A stretch of DNA of 64,000 bases from Psychrobacillus sp042885655 (GTDB lineage Bacteria; Bacillota; Bacilli; Bacillales_A; Planococcaceae). A model generated the notes under the pieces. That model ran no database searches. It worked only from the letters and a program-made list of their open reading frames with translations, and was not told the DNA's origin. Below, one piece after another: positions 16,707-24,406 of the stretch (position 1 is its first letter; every line of letters starts with the position of its first letter). The stretch is from positions 124,001 through 188,000 of the forward strand of contig NZ_JBHVRO010000004.1 in assembly GCF_042885655.1 (NCBI RefSeq), given 5' to 3'. A program made the position numbers and the translations under genes.

Positions 16707-18422
16707 TTAATCTTTAGATACCTTAAACGAGGTAACCATTTTTTGAAGTTCCTCAGCCATATTTGCCAGGTTATCAGAGGATGCAGATATTTCTTCCATT
16801 GTAGCTAGTTGTTCTTCCGCGCTTGAAGCAACGTTTTGTGTGTTTAAAACAGCTTTTTCTGCATTGTTGGATACTTCTGTAATATGAAATGCTAGTAATT
16901 TTGCATTCTCTGTAATACTACCAATTGAAGAAGATACATCTTCCATTTGCTTAGAAACGTCATTAGCTGAATGATAGATTTTTTCGAACGATTCACCGGT
17001 ATTATTAACTAACAACATCCCTGTTTCTACGTCTTCTGTACATTTTGCCATTGAACTTACAGCATTATTAGTGTTTCCTTGAATATCGCGAATTAAGGTT
17101 GTAATATGATCAGCCGAACGTCTAGACTCTTCCGCTAATTTTCGAACTTCATCTGCTACTACAGCAAACCCTTTACCATGTTCACCAGCACGTGCAGCCT
17201 CAATTGCTGCATTAAGCGCAAGTAAATTTGTTTGCTCCGAGATATCCGATATAACACCAACAATTTTTTCGATTTCTCCTGAGCTAACCCCTAATGATTT
17301 AATGATATTAGCTGAATGTCGAACGGACTCATTTACAGTGTTCATTTGTTGAATCGTATTTTTAATCGCTTCATTTCCTTTTTCTGATTCCAAAGAAGTC
17401 ACTTTAGAATTGTTAGTAACATTGGAAATTGACTCTGAAATAGTCATAATATTAGCTTCCATTTCTCTTACAGACAAGGAAGCATCTTCTGTTCCCTTCA
17501 AAGAATTGTCAGATCCCGTTGCTAATTCCATACTAGACTCTGCAATATGCTCAGCAGCATGATTTGTTTGCTCAGCACTCGCCATAAGCTCTTCCGAAGA
17601 AGCCGCAACTTGTTCGGAAGATTCACGTACCTTTTTAATCAATTCTTTTAAATGAAACACCATTTCATTAAAAGAAACAGCAAGTACACCTATTTCATCT
17701 TTCGATTGATACATGCTTTGAACAGTTAAATCCCCATTTTCCGCCTCAAGCATAAGTGTTTTCATTTCATTGACAGGACGAATGATCAAATTAGTAATTA
17801 CCAAACTAATAAAAATAGATAATAAAATAGCTATGGCTATGATTGAAATTTGTAAAGTAATAGAAGCTAAAGCTTCTTTTTTGTTTGACTTATAAAAGTC
17901 TTCCGCGTAGTCACTATTGAATTTAATAAGATTCATATTCACTTCCATTAATTGAATAGCGATTGGCTCTAACTGTTTTAAGTAAATTTCATAAGCTTCC
18001 GAGCCTTTATTTTGTTTTGTTAATTCAATAATATTATTTAATCGATTTTGGTAATTCTCTCTTAGACCGTCGAATGTTTCAAACATTTGTATTACTACAT
18101 CAATATTGGCATTATATTGTCCTCTTAATTGATTAATTTCTTGTTGCTCTGTATTAATTTTTGAAAGTAATGCCTGTTTTCTAGTACTATCCTTAGAAAT
18201 TATTAGCTCGAGAACCGCTGCATCAATATTTTGCTGGTTCGATTTCATGTTAGAAACGATTTCTATAGGGACTACATTCCAATGATAAACACTTTCTATG
18301 TTATTACTTAATTTTGATATTTGCCAAAGACTAATCCCACCGACCATTAATAAACCTAAAGTTGTAATGGAAGTAAGTAAAAGCATTTTTTTTGTAATTC
18401 TCAAGTTTTTAATCCATCTCAT
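16707..18422 (-). CDS. Methyl-accepting chemotaxis protein
   Basis: A complete 571-residue chemoreceptor. One membrane segment lies near residues 12-32 and a second near 190-212; the 150-residue stretch between them is helical and matches the four-helix-bundle type of sensor. A HAMP domain follows (IIRPVNEMKTLMLEAENGDL), then a cytoplasmic signalling rod with the conserved tip NLLALNAAIEAARAGE and VVADEVRKLAEESRR. It would pass ligand state to CheA/CheW to bias flagellar rotation. The gene stands alone, with a bidirectional terminator behind it. The ligand cannot be inferred. The third chemoreceptor at 35199 has the same plan. Confidence 0.93.
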   Translation of the reverse strand: MRWIKNLRITKKMLLLTSITTLGLLMVGGISLWQISKLSNNIESVYHWNVVPIEIVSNMKSNQQNIDAAVLELIISKDSTRKQALLSKINTEQQEINQLRGQYNANIDVVIQMFETFDGLRENYQNRLNNIIELTKQNKGSEAYEIYLKQLEPIAIQLMEVNMNLIKFNSDYAEDFYKSNKKEALASITLQISIIAIAILLSIFISLVITNLIIRPVNEMKTLMLEAENGDLTVQSMYQSKDEIGVLAVSFNEMVFHLKELIKKVRESSEQVAASSEELMASAEQTNHAAEHIAESSMELATGSDNSLKGTEDASLSVREMEANIMTISESISNVTNNSKVTSLESEKGNEAIKNTIQQMNTVNESVRHSANIIKSLGVSSGEIEKIVGVISDISEQTNLLALNAAIEAARAGEHGKGFAVVADEVRKLAEESRRSADHITTLIRDIQGNTNNAVSSMAKCTEDVETGMLLVNNTGESFEKIYHSANDVSKQMEDVSSSIGSITENAKLLAFHITEVSNNAEKAVLNTQNVASSAEEQLATMEEISASSDNLANMAEELQKMVTSFKVSKD

Positions 18423-18870
18423 TCAAATAACACCCCTATTATTTTATGTAGAAACAAATATCCACCCTTCTATTCTTCACAGCTCTTATTAAAATTTTGA
18501 GAGTTGTACATACAATCTTATTTGTACTTTCAACCTATTTGAATACATATGATGAGCTACTTTCAACTCATTTTTGAATCTTTAAAAATGAACGAATATT
18601 AGGCAAAATAACTATATCATTAATCCTTTAGACTGACAATGAAGTATTTTTATGTGAGTAAAATGGTATTTTAGATAAACTTTCCTCTATTTAGTACAAA
18701 AAATTATTCAAAGAAATGACTCGAGTTCACCAGCGCATTTTAGTAAATGTATTTACTGCAGTACAATAAAAAAATAATGGGAATATGAAGCATTAGCTTC
18801 CTCGGCAATCATGAATTGTGTAGGGAAATGGTTCTTTTATTAGTTAAAAGTATTCCTTGGCGTAATTATT
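18423..18870. other. Intergenic region, no gene seen
   Basis: About 450 AT-rich bases between a chemoreceptor gene and the divergent HTH/F1-beta-like gene. I see no open frame with a ribosome site, no stable hairpin and no sigma-D motif I would trust. It must hold the promoters of both genes. Confidence 0.5.
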
Positions 18871-18910
18871 TTTACGTTAAAACGAAATATTTATTGCGTT
18901 TTAAAGTAAA
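18871..18910. promoter_or_regulatory. Inverted repeat before the HTH/F1-beta-like gene, candidate operator
   Basis: TTTACGTTAAAACG (18871-18884) and CGTTTTAAAGTAAA (18897-18910) match as an inverted repeat at 13 of 14 positions around a 12-base centre. It ends 35 bp before the ATG. The gene encodes an HTH protein, so autoregulation is a reasonable guess. Confidence 0.5.
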
Positions 18911-18945
18911 ATAAATTACTATTAAAAGTAAGGAGGGGAAATGGT

Positions 18946-19986
18946 ATGGATGAAATTAGACTGAACGTAGCTTTACTGAGAAGAAAGGTACCAAATTTAA
19001 CGACTGCAGCTAAATCTATTGGGATTCGCCCTGCGACTGTATCAAATTTATGTACGGGAAAAATTGATTTAGGAAAAGCTGAAGTAAAAACGCTTGTAGG
19101 TCTTGCAACGCTTGCAAATTGTACGGTGGATGAATTAATCATACGAGGGGAGAAGTTGAACATGATTGAAACGCAAATTAAAACGTTAGATTTCTTTGCA
19201 CCACTAGTAAAAGGAGGTACAACTGGATTAGTTGCTCGTCCAGGTATGGGGCAACTTGTTATTCTTGCTGAACTAATGCATCGTTTTAAAGAAAGTGATT
19301 ACACGACTGTCTTTTTATTACCAACAACTAAATATAGCGAGTTAGATGGAACAACAGAATTAGCGGACTATGTGACAAAGTCGGTTAACGAAACGTTTGC
19401 AAAATTGTCAGAGCTATCTGGGGAAATTATTTTTATCACTGATAAGAGTTATATCGTGTCTGGTGAGCTCTTAGACTTACAAGAAAAATTAGTTTCTGAA
19501 AGAATGGATAATATCACGACTATACTGTTAGATCTTTCAGGAGAAGTAGTGGATGAAGATATGCCATATGGTCCTCTAGAAACGATTTGGCAATTGGATG
19601 CAGACCTATCTACACGTCATTTATACCCAGCGATTCATCCGATTTACTCTACATCATCCATTATTGAGGGTGTGGATTTAGATCAACGTCACTTCAATTT
19701 AAGGCAGCGTGCGCAGAAATTGCTTCGTCGATATAGAGAATTACGGTCTATAGTAGTTGTTCATGGAAAGAATAAAATTCCAGATGCAGAGTTAGACACA
19801 TATGAACGAGGAGAACGTTTAGAAGCTTATTTTACGCAACCGTTTTTTGTTGCAGAATCATTTACAGGTTTAGAAGGAAAAGCGGTACCTATGACTCAAA
19901 CGCTAATTGATGTTGAGTCTATTTTAGAAGGAAAAGTAGATGATCTATCAGTAAAAGATTTAAAGTTCACTGGAAGTTTGACATAA
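18946..19986 (+). CDS. XRE-type HTH domain fused to a degenerate F1-ATPase beta-like domain
   Basis: 346 residues. Residues 1-68 are a Cro/CI-type helix-turn-helix (TTAAKSIGIRPATVSNLCTG). Residues 75-346 align by eye with the nucleotide-binding and C-terminal domains of ATP synthase subunit beta: KTLDFFAPLVKGGTTGL matches the strand before the P-loop, YPAIHPIYSTSSI matches YPAVDPLDSTSRI, and RRYRELRSIV, TQPFFVAESFTG and ILEGKVDDL match RYKELQDII, SQPFHVAEVFTG and ILDGEYDHL. The P-loop is RPGMGQL, so the Walker A Lys is Gln (residue 103), and the GER catalytic loop is missing. The N-terminal beta-barrel is replaced by the HTH. A GGAGGGG site precedes the ATG. It is most likely a DNA-binding nucleotide sensor; no ATPase role is expected. 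I know no described family with this plan. Confidence 0.85.
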   Translation: MDEIRLNVALLRRKVPNLTTAAKSIGIRPATVSNLCTGKIDLGKAEVKTLVGLATLANCTVDELIIRGEKLNMIETQIKTLDFFAPLVKGGTTGLVARPGMGQLVILAELMHRFKESDYTTVFLLPTTKYSELDGTTELADYVTKSVNETFAKLSELSGEIIFITDKSYIVSGELLDLQEKLVSERMDNITTILLDLSGEVVDEDMPYGPLETIWQLDADLSTRHLYPAIHPIYSTSSIIEGVDLDQRHFNLRQRAQKLLRRYRELRSIVVVHGKNKIPDAELDTYERGERLEAYFTQPFFVAESFTGLEGKAVPMTQTLIDVESILEGKVDDLSVKDLKFTGSLT

Positions 19987-19992
19987 AAAGCA

Positions 19993-20026
19993 AAAAAGCG
20001 AGCTGAGAAATTTCTGCTCGCTTTTT
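19993..20026 (+). terminator. Terminator after the HTH/F1-beta-like gene
   Basis: AAAAAGCGAGC pairs with GCTCGCTTTTT; it makes the gene monocistronic. Confidence 0.9.
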
Positions 20027-20170
20027 ATTTTGCATTAAACACACATTTCTATGCCAACCAATTTTGCGGATAATTGATTTAGCGCAAGTATGGAAAGTAC
20101 TGGAAACTTCTGTATTAAGTTAATTTCATAGAATTTAATGATTAAAAAATGAACAATGATTAGTTTATCG

Positions 20171-20290
20171 ATTGGAGCGACAGGTGGCGACTCCAGCGGG
20201 ATGAGTGAGACGGATGAGACATCACAAACGACGCGAAGTGGCGGTGATGACTCATCGCTCACCCCGCGGAAAGCGTCCGCCGATAGCGGT
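20171..20290. repeat. GC-rich intergenic element of the Bacillaceae/Planococcaceae type
   Basis: About 120 bases far richer in GC than their surroundings. It carries GGCGACTCCAGCGGGATGAG near one end and ACCCCGCGGAAAGCGTCCGC near the other, with partial inverted symmetry between the ends. I know closely similar stretches (CTCCxGCGGG ... CCGCGGAAAGCG) between genes in many Bacillaceae and Planococcaceae genomes; their function is unknown to me. The bases from 20291 to about 20517 hold nothing I recognise. Confidence 0.65.
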
Positions 20291-20584
20291 AATCATGCTG
20301 ATTTATGATGAGTATATTATACATGTTCTCACATTTCGCTTTAATTGTTCGTGTTTTATGCTCTAACTCTAAAATTATGAAATTGACTCATATATATAAA
20401 TTCAGTTAATAGTTTCAAGATTTAACATGGAATTTTTTAGCGAAGAGCTTGAGTAAGAGCAATTTTATAATACGGAGAGTAATCACATTAGCAACTACCA
20501 GATTAATTTTTAAAAAATGAATGCTCAAAATGTATGATCATCCTTAAGTAGGTTAACCTAATCAACAAAAAGGAGATAATTTCA

Positions 20585-20764
20585 TTGGATAATAACCAAG
20601 ATAAATTCACAATTGTTGGTACAAATATAGATGAAGTAAAAAGACAAAATGCAAACTCTGGGATGACTTATAACGAACTGAATGAATGGTTTGCTAAGCA
20701 AACGAAAAATAGCAGTAAAAACTTAAAAAACATTAATTCAATTAATCAGGGAAATGACAGATAA
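20585..20764 (+). CDS. Small spore-protein-like gene, gamma-type SASP relative
   Basis: A 59-residue protein starting at TTG 20585, behind AAGGAG at 9 bases. The segment VGTNIDEVKRQNANSGMTYN resembles the T-D/N-x-x-E-V-K-x-Q-N-A-x-S units that the germination protease cuts in gamma-type small acid-soluble spore proteins. The protein is rich in Asn, Lys and Gln and has no Cys, as in that family. It is followed 19 bases later by a DUF2512 membrane protein gene. TGAATG at 20518 and CATCCTTA at 20539 vaguely resemble a sigma-G promoter, but the spacing is short. Spore function is inference. Confidence 0.6.
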   Translation: MDNNQDKFTIVGTNIDEVKRQNANSGMTYNELNEWFAKQTKNSSKNLKNINSINQGNDR

Positions 20765-20783
20765 CGGAAGGTGAGGAGAGGTA

Positions 20784-21236
20784 ATGTATATAAAATCATT
20801 TCTTATAAAATTAATAATGATTACAGCAGTGCTAACAATTATTTTAGGAATGTTTTATGCAGTTAACTCAAGGGATGTATTAATCATTAGTGTAGTATTA
20901 ACCATTATTGGGTATATTGGCGATGTGTTTATTTTACCTAGAGTTGGTAATGTTTTAGCGGCGATGGGTGATTTCTTTCTTGCAACAGCAGTAATCTGGG
21001 TGATGGGTAATACTTTAGAAATACCAATTGCTCTAGGAGCAGCTTCTTTTATATCTGCTCTAATTCTTATGATAGTGGAATTGTATCTTCATCAATTTAT
21101 GGAAAGACATATTTTTGAACCTCAAATTACTAATCCTAAGCACAAACGAGGTTATTATCAACAAACTAATTTACAAACTGAGTTTGCGGAAGAAGTAGAT
21201 TTAGACAAGATTTCAAAAGAAGGAAACACAGAGTAA
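20784..21236 (+). CDS. DUF2512 (YndM-like) membrane protein
   Basis: A 150-residue protein with four membrane segments within residues 1-110 (IKLIMITAVLTIILGMFYAV, VLIISVVLTIIGYIGDVFIL and two more) and a charged cytoplasmic tail. The VLTIIGYIGDVFILPRVGN stretch and overall plan fit DUF2512, a family common in spore formers and without a known activity. AGGAGAGG precedes the ATG. It follows the spore-protein-like gene at 19 bases, so the two probably form one transcript, which would fit a sporulation or spore-membrane role; this is guilt by association. Confidence 0.75.
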   Translation: MYIKSFLIKLIMITAVLTIILGMFYAVNSRDVLIISVVLTIIGYIGDVFILPRVGNVLAAMGDFFLATAVIWVMGNTLEIPIALGAASFISALILMIVELYLHQFMERHIFEPQITNPKHKRGYYQQTNLQTEFAEEVDLDKISKEGNTE

Positions 21237-21298
21237 TATTAAAAAGTATAATTCTTTCTTTCGAGACCAATCTAATATGGTCAAGGAGGTGAGCGATT

Positions 21299-21487
21299 AT
21301 GGGTAACAATAATAACCGTACTAATAATAATAAACGTAATAACTACAATCAAGTTGAGTTCGGTGAGGACTTTAACGTTGAAAATGCAAATAATCAAAAG
21401 CGAAATGAACAAAATAAAAACAGTAACCAAAATAATCGAAATGCCAATCGTAACAACCAAAACAACAACCAAAACAATTTAAAATAG
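21299..21487 (+). CDS. Asn-rich small protein, possibly spore-related
   Basis: A 62-residue, very hydrophilic protein with close to half its residues Asn and many Gln, Arg and Lys. It has a strong GGAGGTGA site. The middle NQVEFGEDFNVENANNQKRN loosely resembles the EFA-E-x-D/N-V units of gamma-type spore proteins, but the rest is low complexity, so homology cannot be claimed from sequence reading. It lies 62 bases after the DUF2512 gene and is followed by its own hairpin. Coding is supported by the ribosome site and terminator. Confidence 0.55.
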   Translation: MGNNNNRTNNNKRNNYNQVEFGEDFNVENANNQKRNEQNKNSNQNNRNANRNNQNNNQNNLK

Positions 21488-21493
21488 CATTAA

Positions 21494-21541
21494 ACAAGCG
21501 CTGTTCTTCCTTGGAGTTTTTAGGAAGTGCCGCGCTTTTGT
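21494..21541 (+). terminator. Imperfect hairpin terminator
   Basis: AAGCGC...TTCTTCC pairs with GGAAG...GCGCTT, followed by TTTGTTT. Confidence 0.6.
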
Positions 21542-21599
21542 TTAGATATTTAATCCTGGAGGTATAACTAATAAACTTAAGAAAATGGAGGTCATTTAT

Positions 21600-23051
21600 G
21601 TGATGGAGAAGATAGAAATACAACCCCTTGATATCACCAAGGCCTTTATGACGTATTTATTTCCTTTTTCTTTTCGTGTAGGAGAGCACTCCAAACTAAT
21701 GAAGCAACTGGAAGAAAATCATTTTCATTTTTTTAGCCTTGAAAAAAATGAACTCCAGGATCTTTACTATGGTGAAGGTATTAAAATAAATCATAAAGAA
21801 TTAGATCAGTTCTTTTTACCGTTTATTGAAGATAAACTTTTTCCTGTTTCTACTAAAGAGAGAGGTTTTTTACGTTTCTCTAAGGAAATTAAAGAACACT
21901 TTCAATTTGATGTGAATAACAATAAATTAAATTTTGAAGTAAATAGCGTGGATATTATATTGTGTCCTTTTGGTGTAGGAATTGTAACCATTCGCACAGA
22001 GATGGATGAAACACAAGAAACCCTAACAAACGTGTTAGATTTTATGAGTCATTTTCGGGTGTTACAACCTAAATTGGAAGAAGAGAATGGAGGGAGAACT
22101 ATACAGAATAACAAAATATTTCATACTACAAGCGAACTCGTTTTAGATTATCTATGCAACCCCTTAAAGTCTTTTATTATACAAAATAAAAAAATGGAAG
22201 GGTACTATGGTAGTTTGCCTTTCTTTGAAGATGAGCGCATGTTAACTTCAACGTTCTTAATAGCCGCTGAGAACCAAACAATAACAAAAGATCAACTATA
22301 TAGAATAGGTCAATTAGATGGGAAGGATTCTGAAGGTCAAGAATTTATGTCTAGTACAAATCAGGCATATATTGAACGTTATATAGAAAAGCGAGTGCAT
22401 GATAGATGGGCGCCGAATACATATACAATTACTTCTCAGCACACACAAACGACTGTCTCCATAAAAAAGCAGGAACAATTGATGAGGCAAATATCCCAAT
22501 TTATGAGTACTCACTATTATAATTTATTACTCCATTATTACTATAAAATTATGTTTTTTAAGTTATCCTTCGAGCATAGTGATGTGGATTGGGTAAAAGA
22601 TAAGATATTTGTAGAAGAACTTATAGAACTAATTTCCAAGTTTGATTCAGGATACTATTTTAATGAAGTATCATACCGGACAGAAGGAAAAGAGTTTACA
22701 CATATATTACGTGAGACATTTAATATAAATTATCTATTTGAAGAAGTAAAAAGAACCGTGGACGATTTATTTCGAGCACAAGAAAAACAAACCATTAAAA
22801 GACAAAATATGTTGTTATTTATGTTAACTGTTTATACTGTAATCTCGGGGATTTATGGCATGAATTTAGCGATAGATGACTGGAAAGGTAAAACGGATTG
22901 GTCTAAAGTATCGCATTATTCCTTTTTCGAGTGGATTTCACTCATTACAGCATTAACAGGCATTGCGCTGTCTGGTATTTTACTTGCCTCAACAGGTGGT
23001 AAAATGATTTGGGAGAAATACAGAAAATGGAAGAGACGCAGATTTCAATAA
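21600..23051 (+). CDS. CorA-like membrane protein with GMN motif
   Basis: About 483 residues. The last 70 have two membrane segments, with ISGIYGMNLA just after the first: Y/F-G-M-N at this place is the selectivity signature of CorA-type magnesium channels. The basic tail KYRKWKRRRF ends the protein, as in CorA. The long N-terminal part (over 350 residues) would be the cytoplasmic domain, with a predicted long helix in EVKRTVDDLFRAQEKQTIKR leading to the first membrane segment. It is longer than typical CorA (about 320). GGAGG at 21587 fits a GTG start at 21600 best; ATG 21603 is also possible. Ion specificity is not proven. Confidence 0.7.
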   Translation: MMEKIEIQPLDITKAFMTYLFPFSFRVGEHSKLMKQLEENHFHFFSLEKNELQDLYYGEGIKINHKELDQFFLPFIEDKLFPVSTKERGFLRFSKEIKEHFQFDVNNNKLNFEVNSVDIILCPFGVGIVTIRTEMDETQETLTNVLDFMSHFRVLQPKLEEENGGRTIQNNKIFHTTSELVLDYLCNPLKSFIIQNKKMEGYYGSLPFFEDERMLTSTFLIAAENQTITKDQLYRIGQLDGKDSEGQEFMSSTNQAYIERYIEKRVHDRWAPNTYTITSQHTQTTVSIKKQEQLMRQISQFMSTHYYNLLLHYYYKIMFFKLSFEHSDVDWVKDKIFVEELIELISKFDSGYYFNEVSYRTEGKEFTHILRETFNINYLFEEVKRTVDDLFRAQEKQTIKRQNMLLFMLTVYTVISGIYGMNLAIDDWKGKTDWSKVSHYSFFEWISLITALTGIALSGILLASTGGKMIWEKYRKWKRRRFQ

Positions 23052-23094
23052 TACTTTTACAGATAAGAGATTTTAGATAAAGTGCCAAAATATC

Positions 23095-23359
23095 GGCAGT
23101 TTAGGTGGATAAGTATTGGTTAGGTGCTTATGGCAACGATTTAGGAGCATATGGGCTCAAGTTAGGTGGTTATATTGGCAGTTTAGGTGAATAAGTATTG
23201 GTTAGGTGCTTATGGCAACGATTTAGGAGCATATGAGCCCAAGTTAGGTGGATATATAGGCAGTTTAGGTGGACAAGCATTTGTTAGGTGCTTATGGCAA
23301 CGATTTAGGAGCATATGAGCTCAAGTTAGGTGGATATATAGGCAGGTTAGGTGGACAAG
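23095..23359. repeat. Nested tandem repeat, 82-bp units built from 20-21-bp subunits
   Basis: Three full 82-bp copies start at 23095, 23177 and 23259, and a fourth is cut off after 23341. Each copy holds four TTAGG-beginning subunits spaced 20-21 bp. Copies differ by only a few bases, so amplification is recent. There is no start site and no coding frame across it. It lies between the CorA-like gene and a DMT transporter gene. Confidence 0.92.
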
Positions 23360-23453
23360 ACGTTCACTTTTTTTGTATTTCACATTCTCAACATTATCTA
23401 TTATATTATTAAAAGAGATTACAAATAGGATATATCGAAAATGGGGTAAAAAA

Positions 23454-24338
23454 GTGAGTAGAGGAAATACATCAAAATCTATTGTGTTGCCATTAATCAT
23501 ATCTATTGTTGCTATATCTTTTGCGGCCATATTTGTAAAATGGTCCAACGCGCCAGCGACAATTTTAAGTATGTATCGCATGGTATTGGCATGTTTGTTG
23601 TTAGTGCCAATCGTTTGGTTTAAAAGAAAAGAGTTTCAAAAACTAACTAGAAGAGAATGGTTTTTGTTGTTCTTATCAGGTTTATTTTTAGCTCTGCATT
23701 TTGCTCTTTGGTTTGGTTCGTTGAAATTAACGACAGTAGCAAGTTCAACAATTATTCTAGCACTGCAGCCGATCATCTCGTTAATAGGAGGGGCTATTCT
23801 ATTTAAAGAGCGAACTACTAAAGCAGCCTTAATGACAATGGGAATAGCTGTTTTCGGAGCGGTCATGGTTGGATGGGGTGATTTTGGGTTAAGTAAAAGT
23901 GCCATAATTGGCGATATTCTTTCTTTTCTAAGTGTGATTGTCGTTGTAGGATATTTACTAATTGGACAAAGTGTAGTTAAGAAGGTATCCCATTGGATTT
24001 ATAGTTTTTGTGTATTTGGATTTGCAGCGCTAGCCTTAATTGTCTATAACATGGCAACGCAAGTTAACTTAGGTGGATACGATTCGAAAGAATGGGGTAT
24101 CTTTGTCTTGCTGGCAGTTGTACCAACAATTTCCCATGTCATTAATAATTGGTTAATGAATTATGTGAACGCAACGACTATTTCCATGAGTATTCTAGGG
24201 GAACCAGTAGGTGCAACCATTTTAGCTGCTATCTTCCTAGGAGAAAGACTTGTTGGTTGGCAAATTGTAGGTGGCATTCTTGTATTGTTAGGGGTTTTTT
24301 TCTTTTTAATGCAGCAAATAAACCGTTCCAAGAAATAG
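23454..24338 (+). CDS. EamA-type (DMT superfamily) transporter
   Basis: A 294-residue protein with ten membrane segments in two EamA halves. The first half has the typical IVAISFAAIFVKWSNAPATI and AILSMYR-like start; the second ends with ISMSILGEPVGATILAAIFL and GERLVGWQIVGGILVLLGVF. EamA proteins move small metabolites across the membrane; the direction and substrate vary. I start it at GTG 23454, 7 bases after GGGG; the frame is open 27 codons upstream, but that part adjoins the tandem repeat and lacks a site. A strong terminator follows. Confidence 0.85.
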   Translation: MSRGNTSKSIVLPLIISIVAISFAAIFVKWSNAPATILSMYRMVLACLLLVPIVWFKRKEFQKLTRREWFLLFLSGLFLALHFALWFGSLKLTTVASSTIILALQPIISLIGGAILFKERTTKAALMTMGIAVFGAVMVGWGDFGLSKSAIIGDILSFLSVIVVVGYLLIGQSVVKKVSHWIYSFCVFGFAALALIVYNMATQVNLGGYDSKEWGIFVLLAVVPTISHVINNWLMNYVNATTISMSILGEPVGATILAAIFLGERLVGWQIVGGILVLLGVFFFLMQQINRSKK

Positions 24339-24359
24339 AATAATAGAGCAACAAAGCTA

Positions 24360-24399
24360 AAAAAGATCCCTTTCCAAGTGGAAAGGAGATCTTTTTTAA
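24360..24399. terminator. Bidirectional terminator
   Basis: AAAAAGATC...CTTTCC pairs with GGAAAG...GATCTTTTTT, between the convergent transporter and siderophore-binding-protein genes. Confidence 0.85.
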
Positions 24400-24406
24400 T
24401 AATAGT

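Noticed and set aside
20035..20262. 75-codon frame across the GC-rich element
   Set aside because: There is no ribosome site and half of it lies in the repeat element.
20518..20546. Sigma-G promoter before the spore-type gene
   Set aside because: TGAATG and CATCCTTA look right, but the 15-bp spacing is shorter than normal and the -10 has a mismatch; kept only as a hint.
23095..23359. CRISPR-like spacing of repeated blocks
   Set aside because: The whole 82-bp unit is repeated, including the parts between the short motifs; there are no unique spacers and no cas genes.
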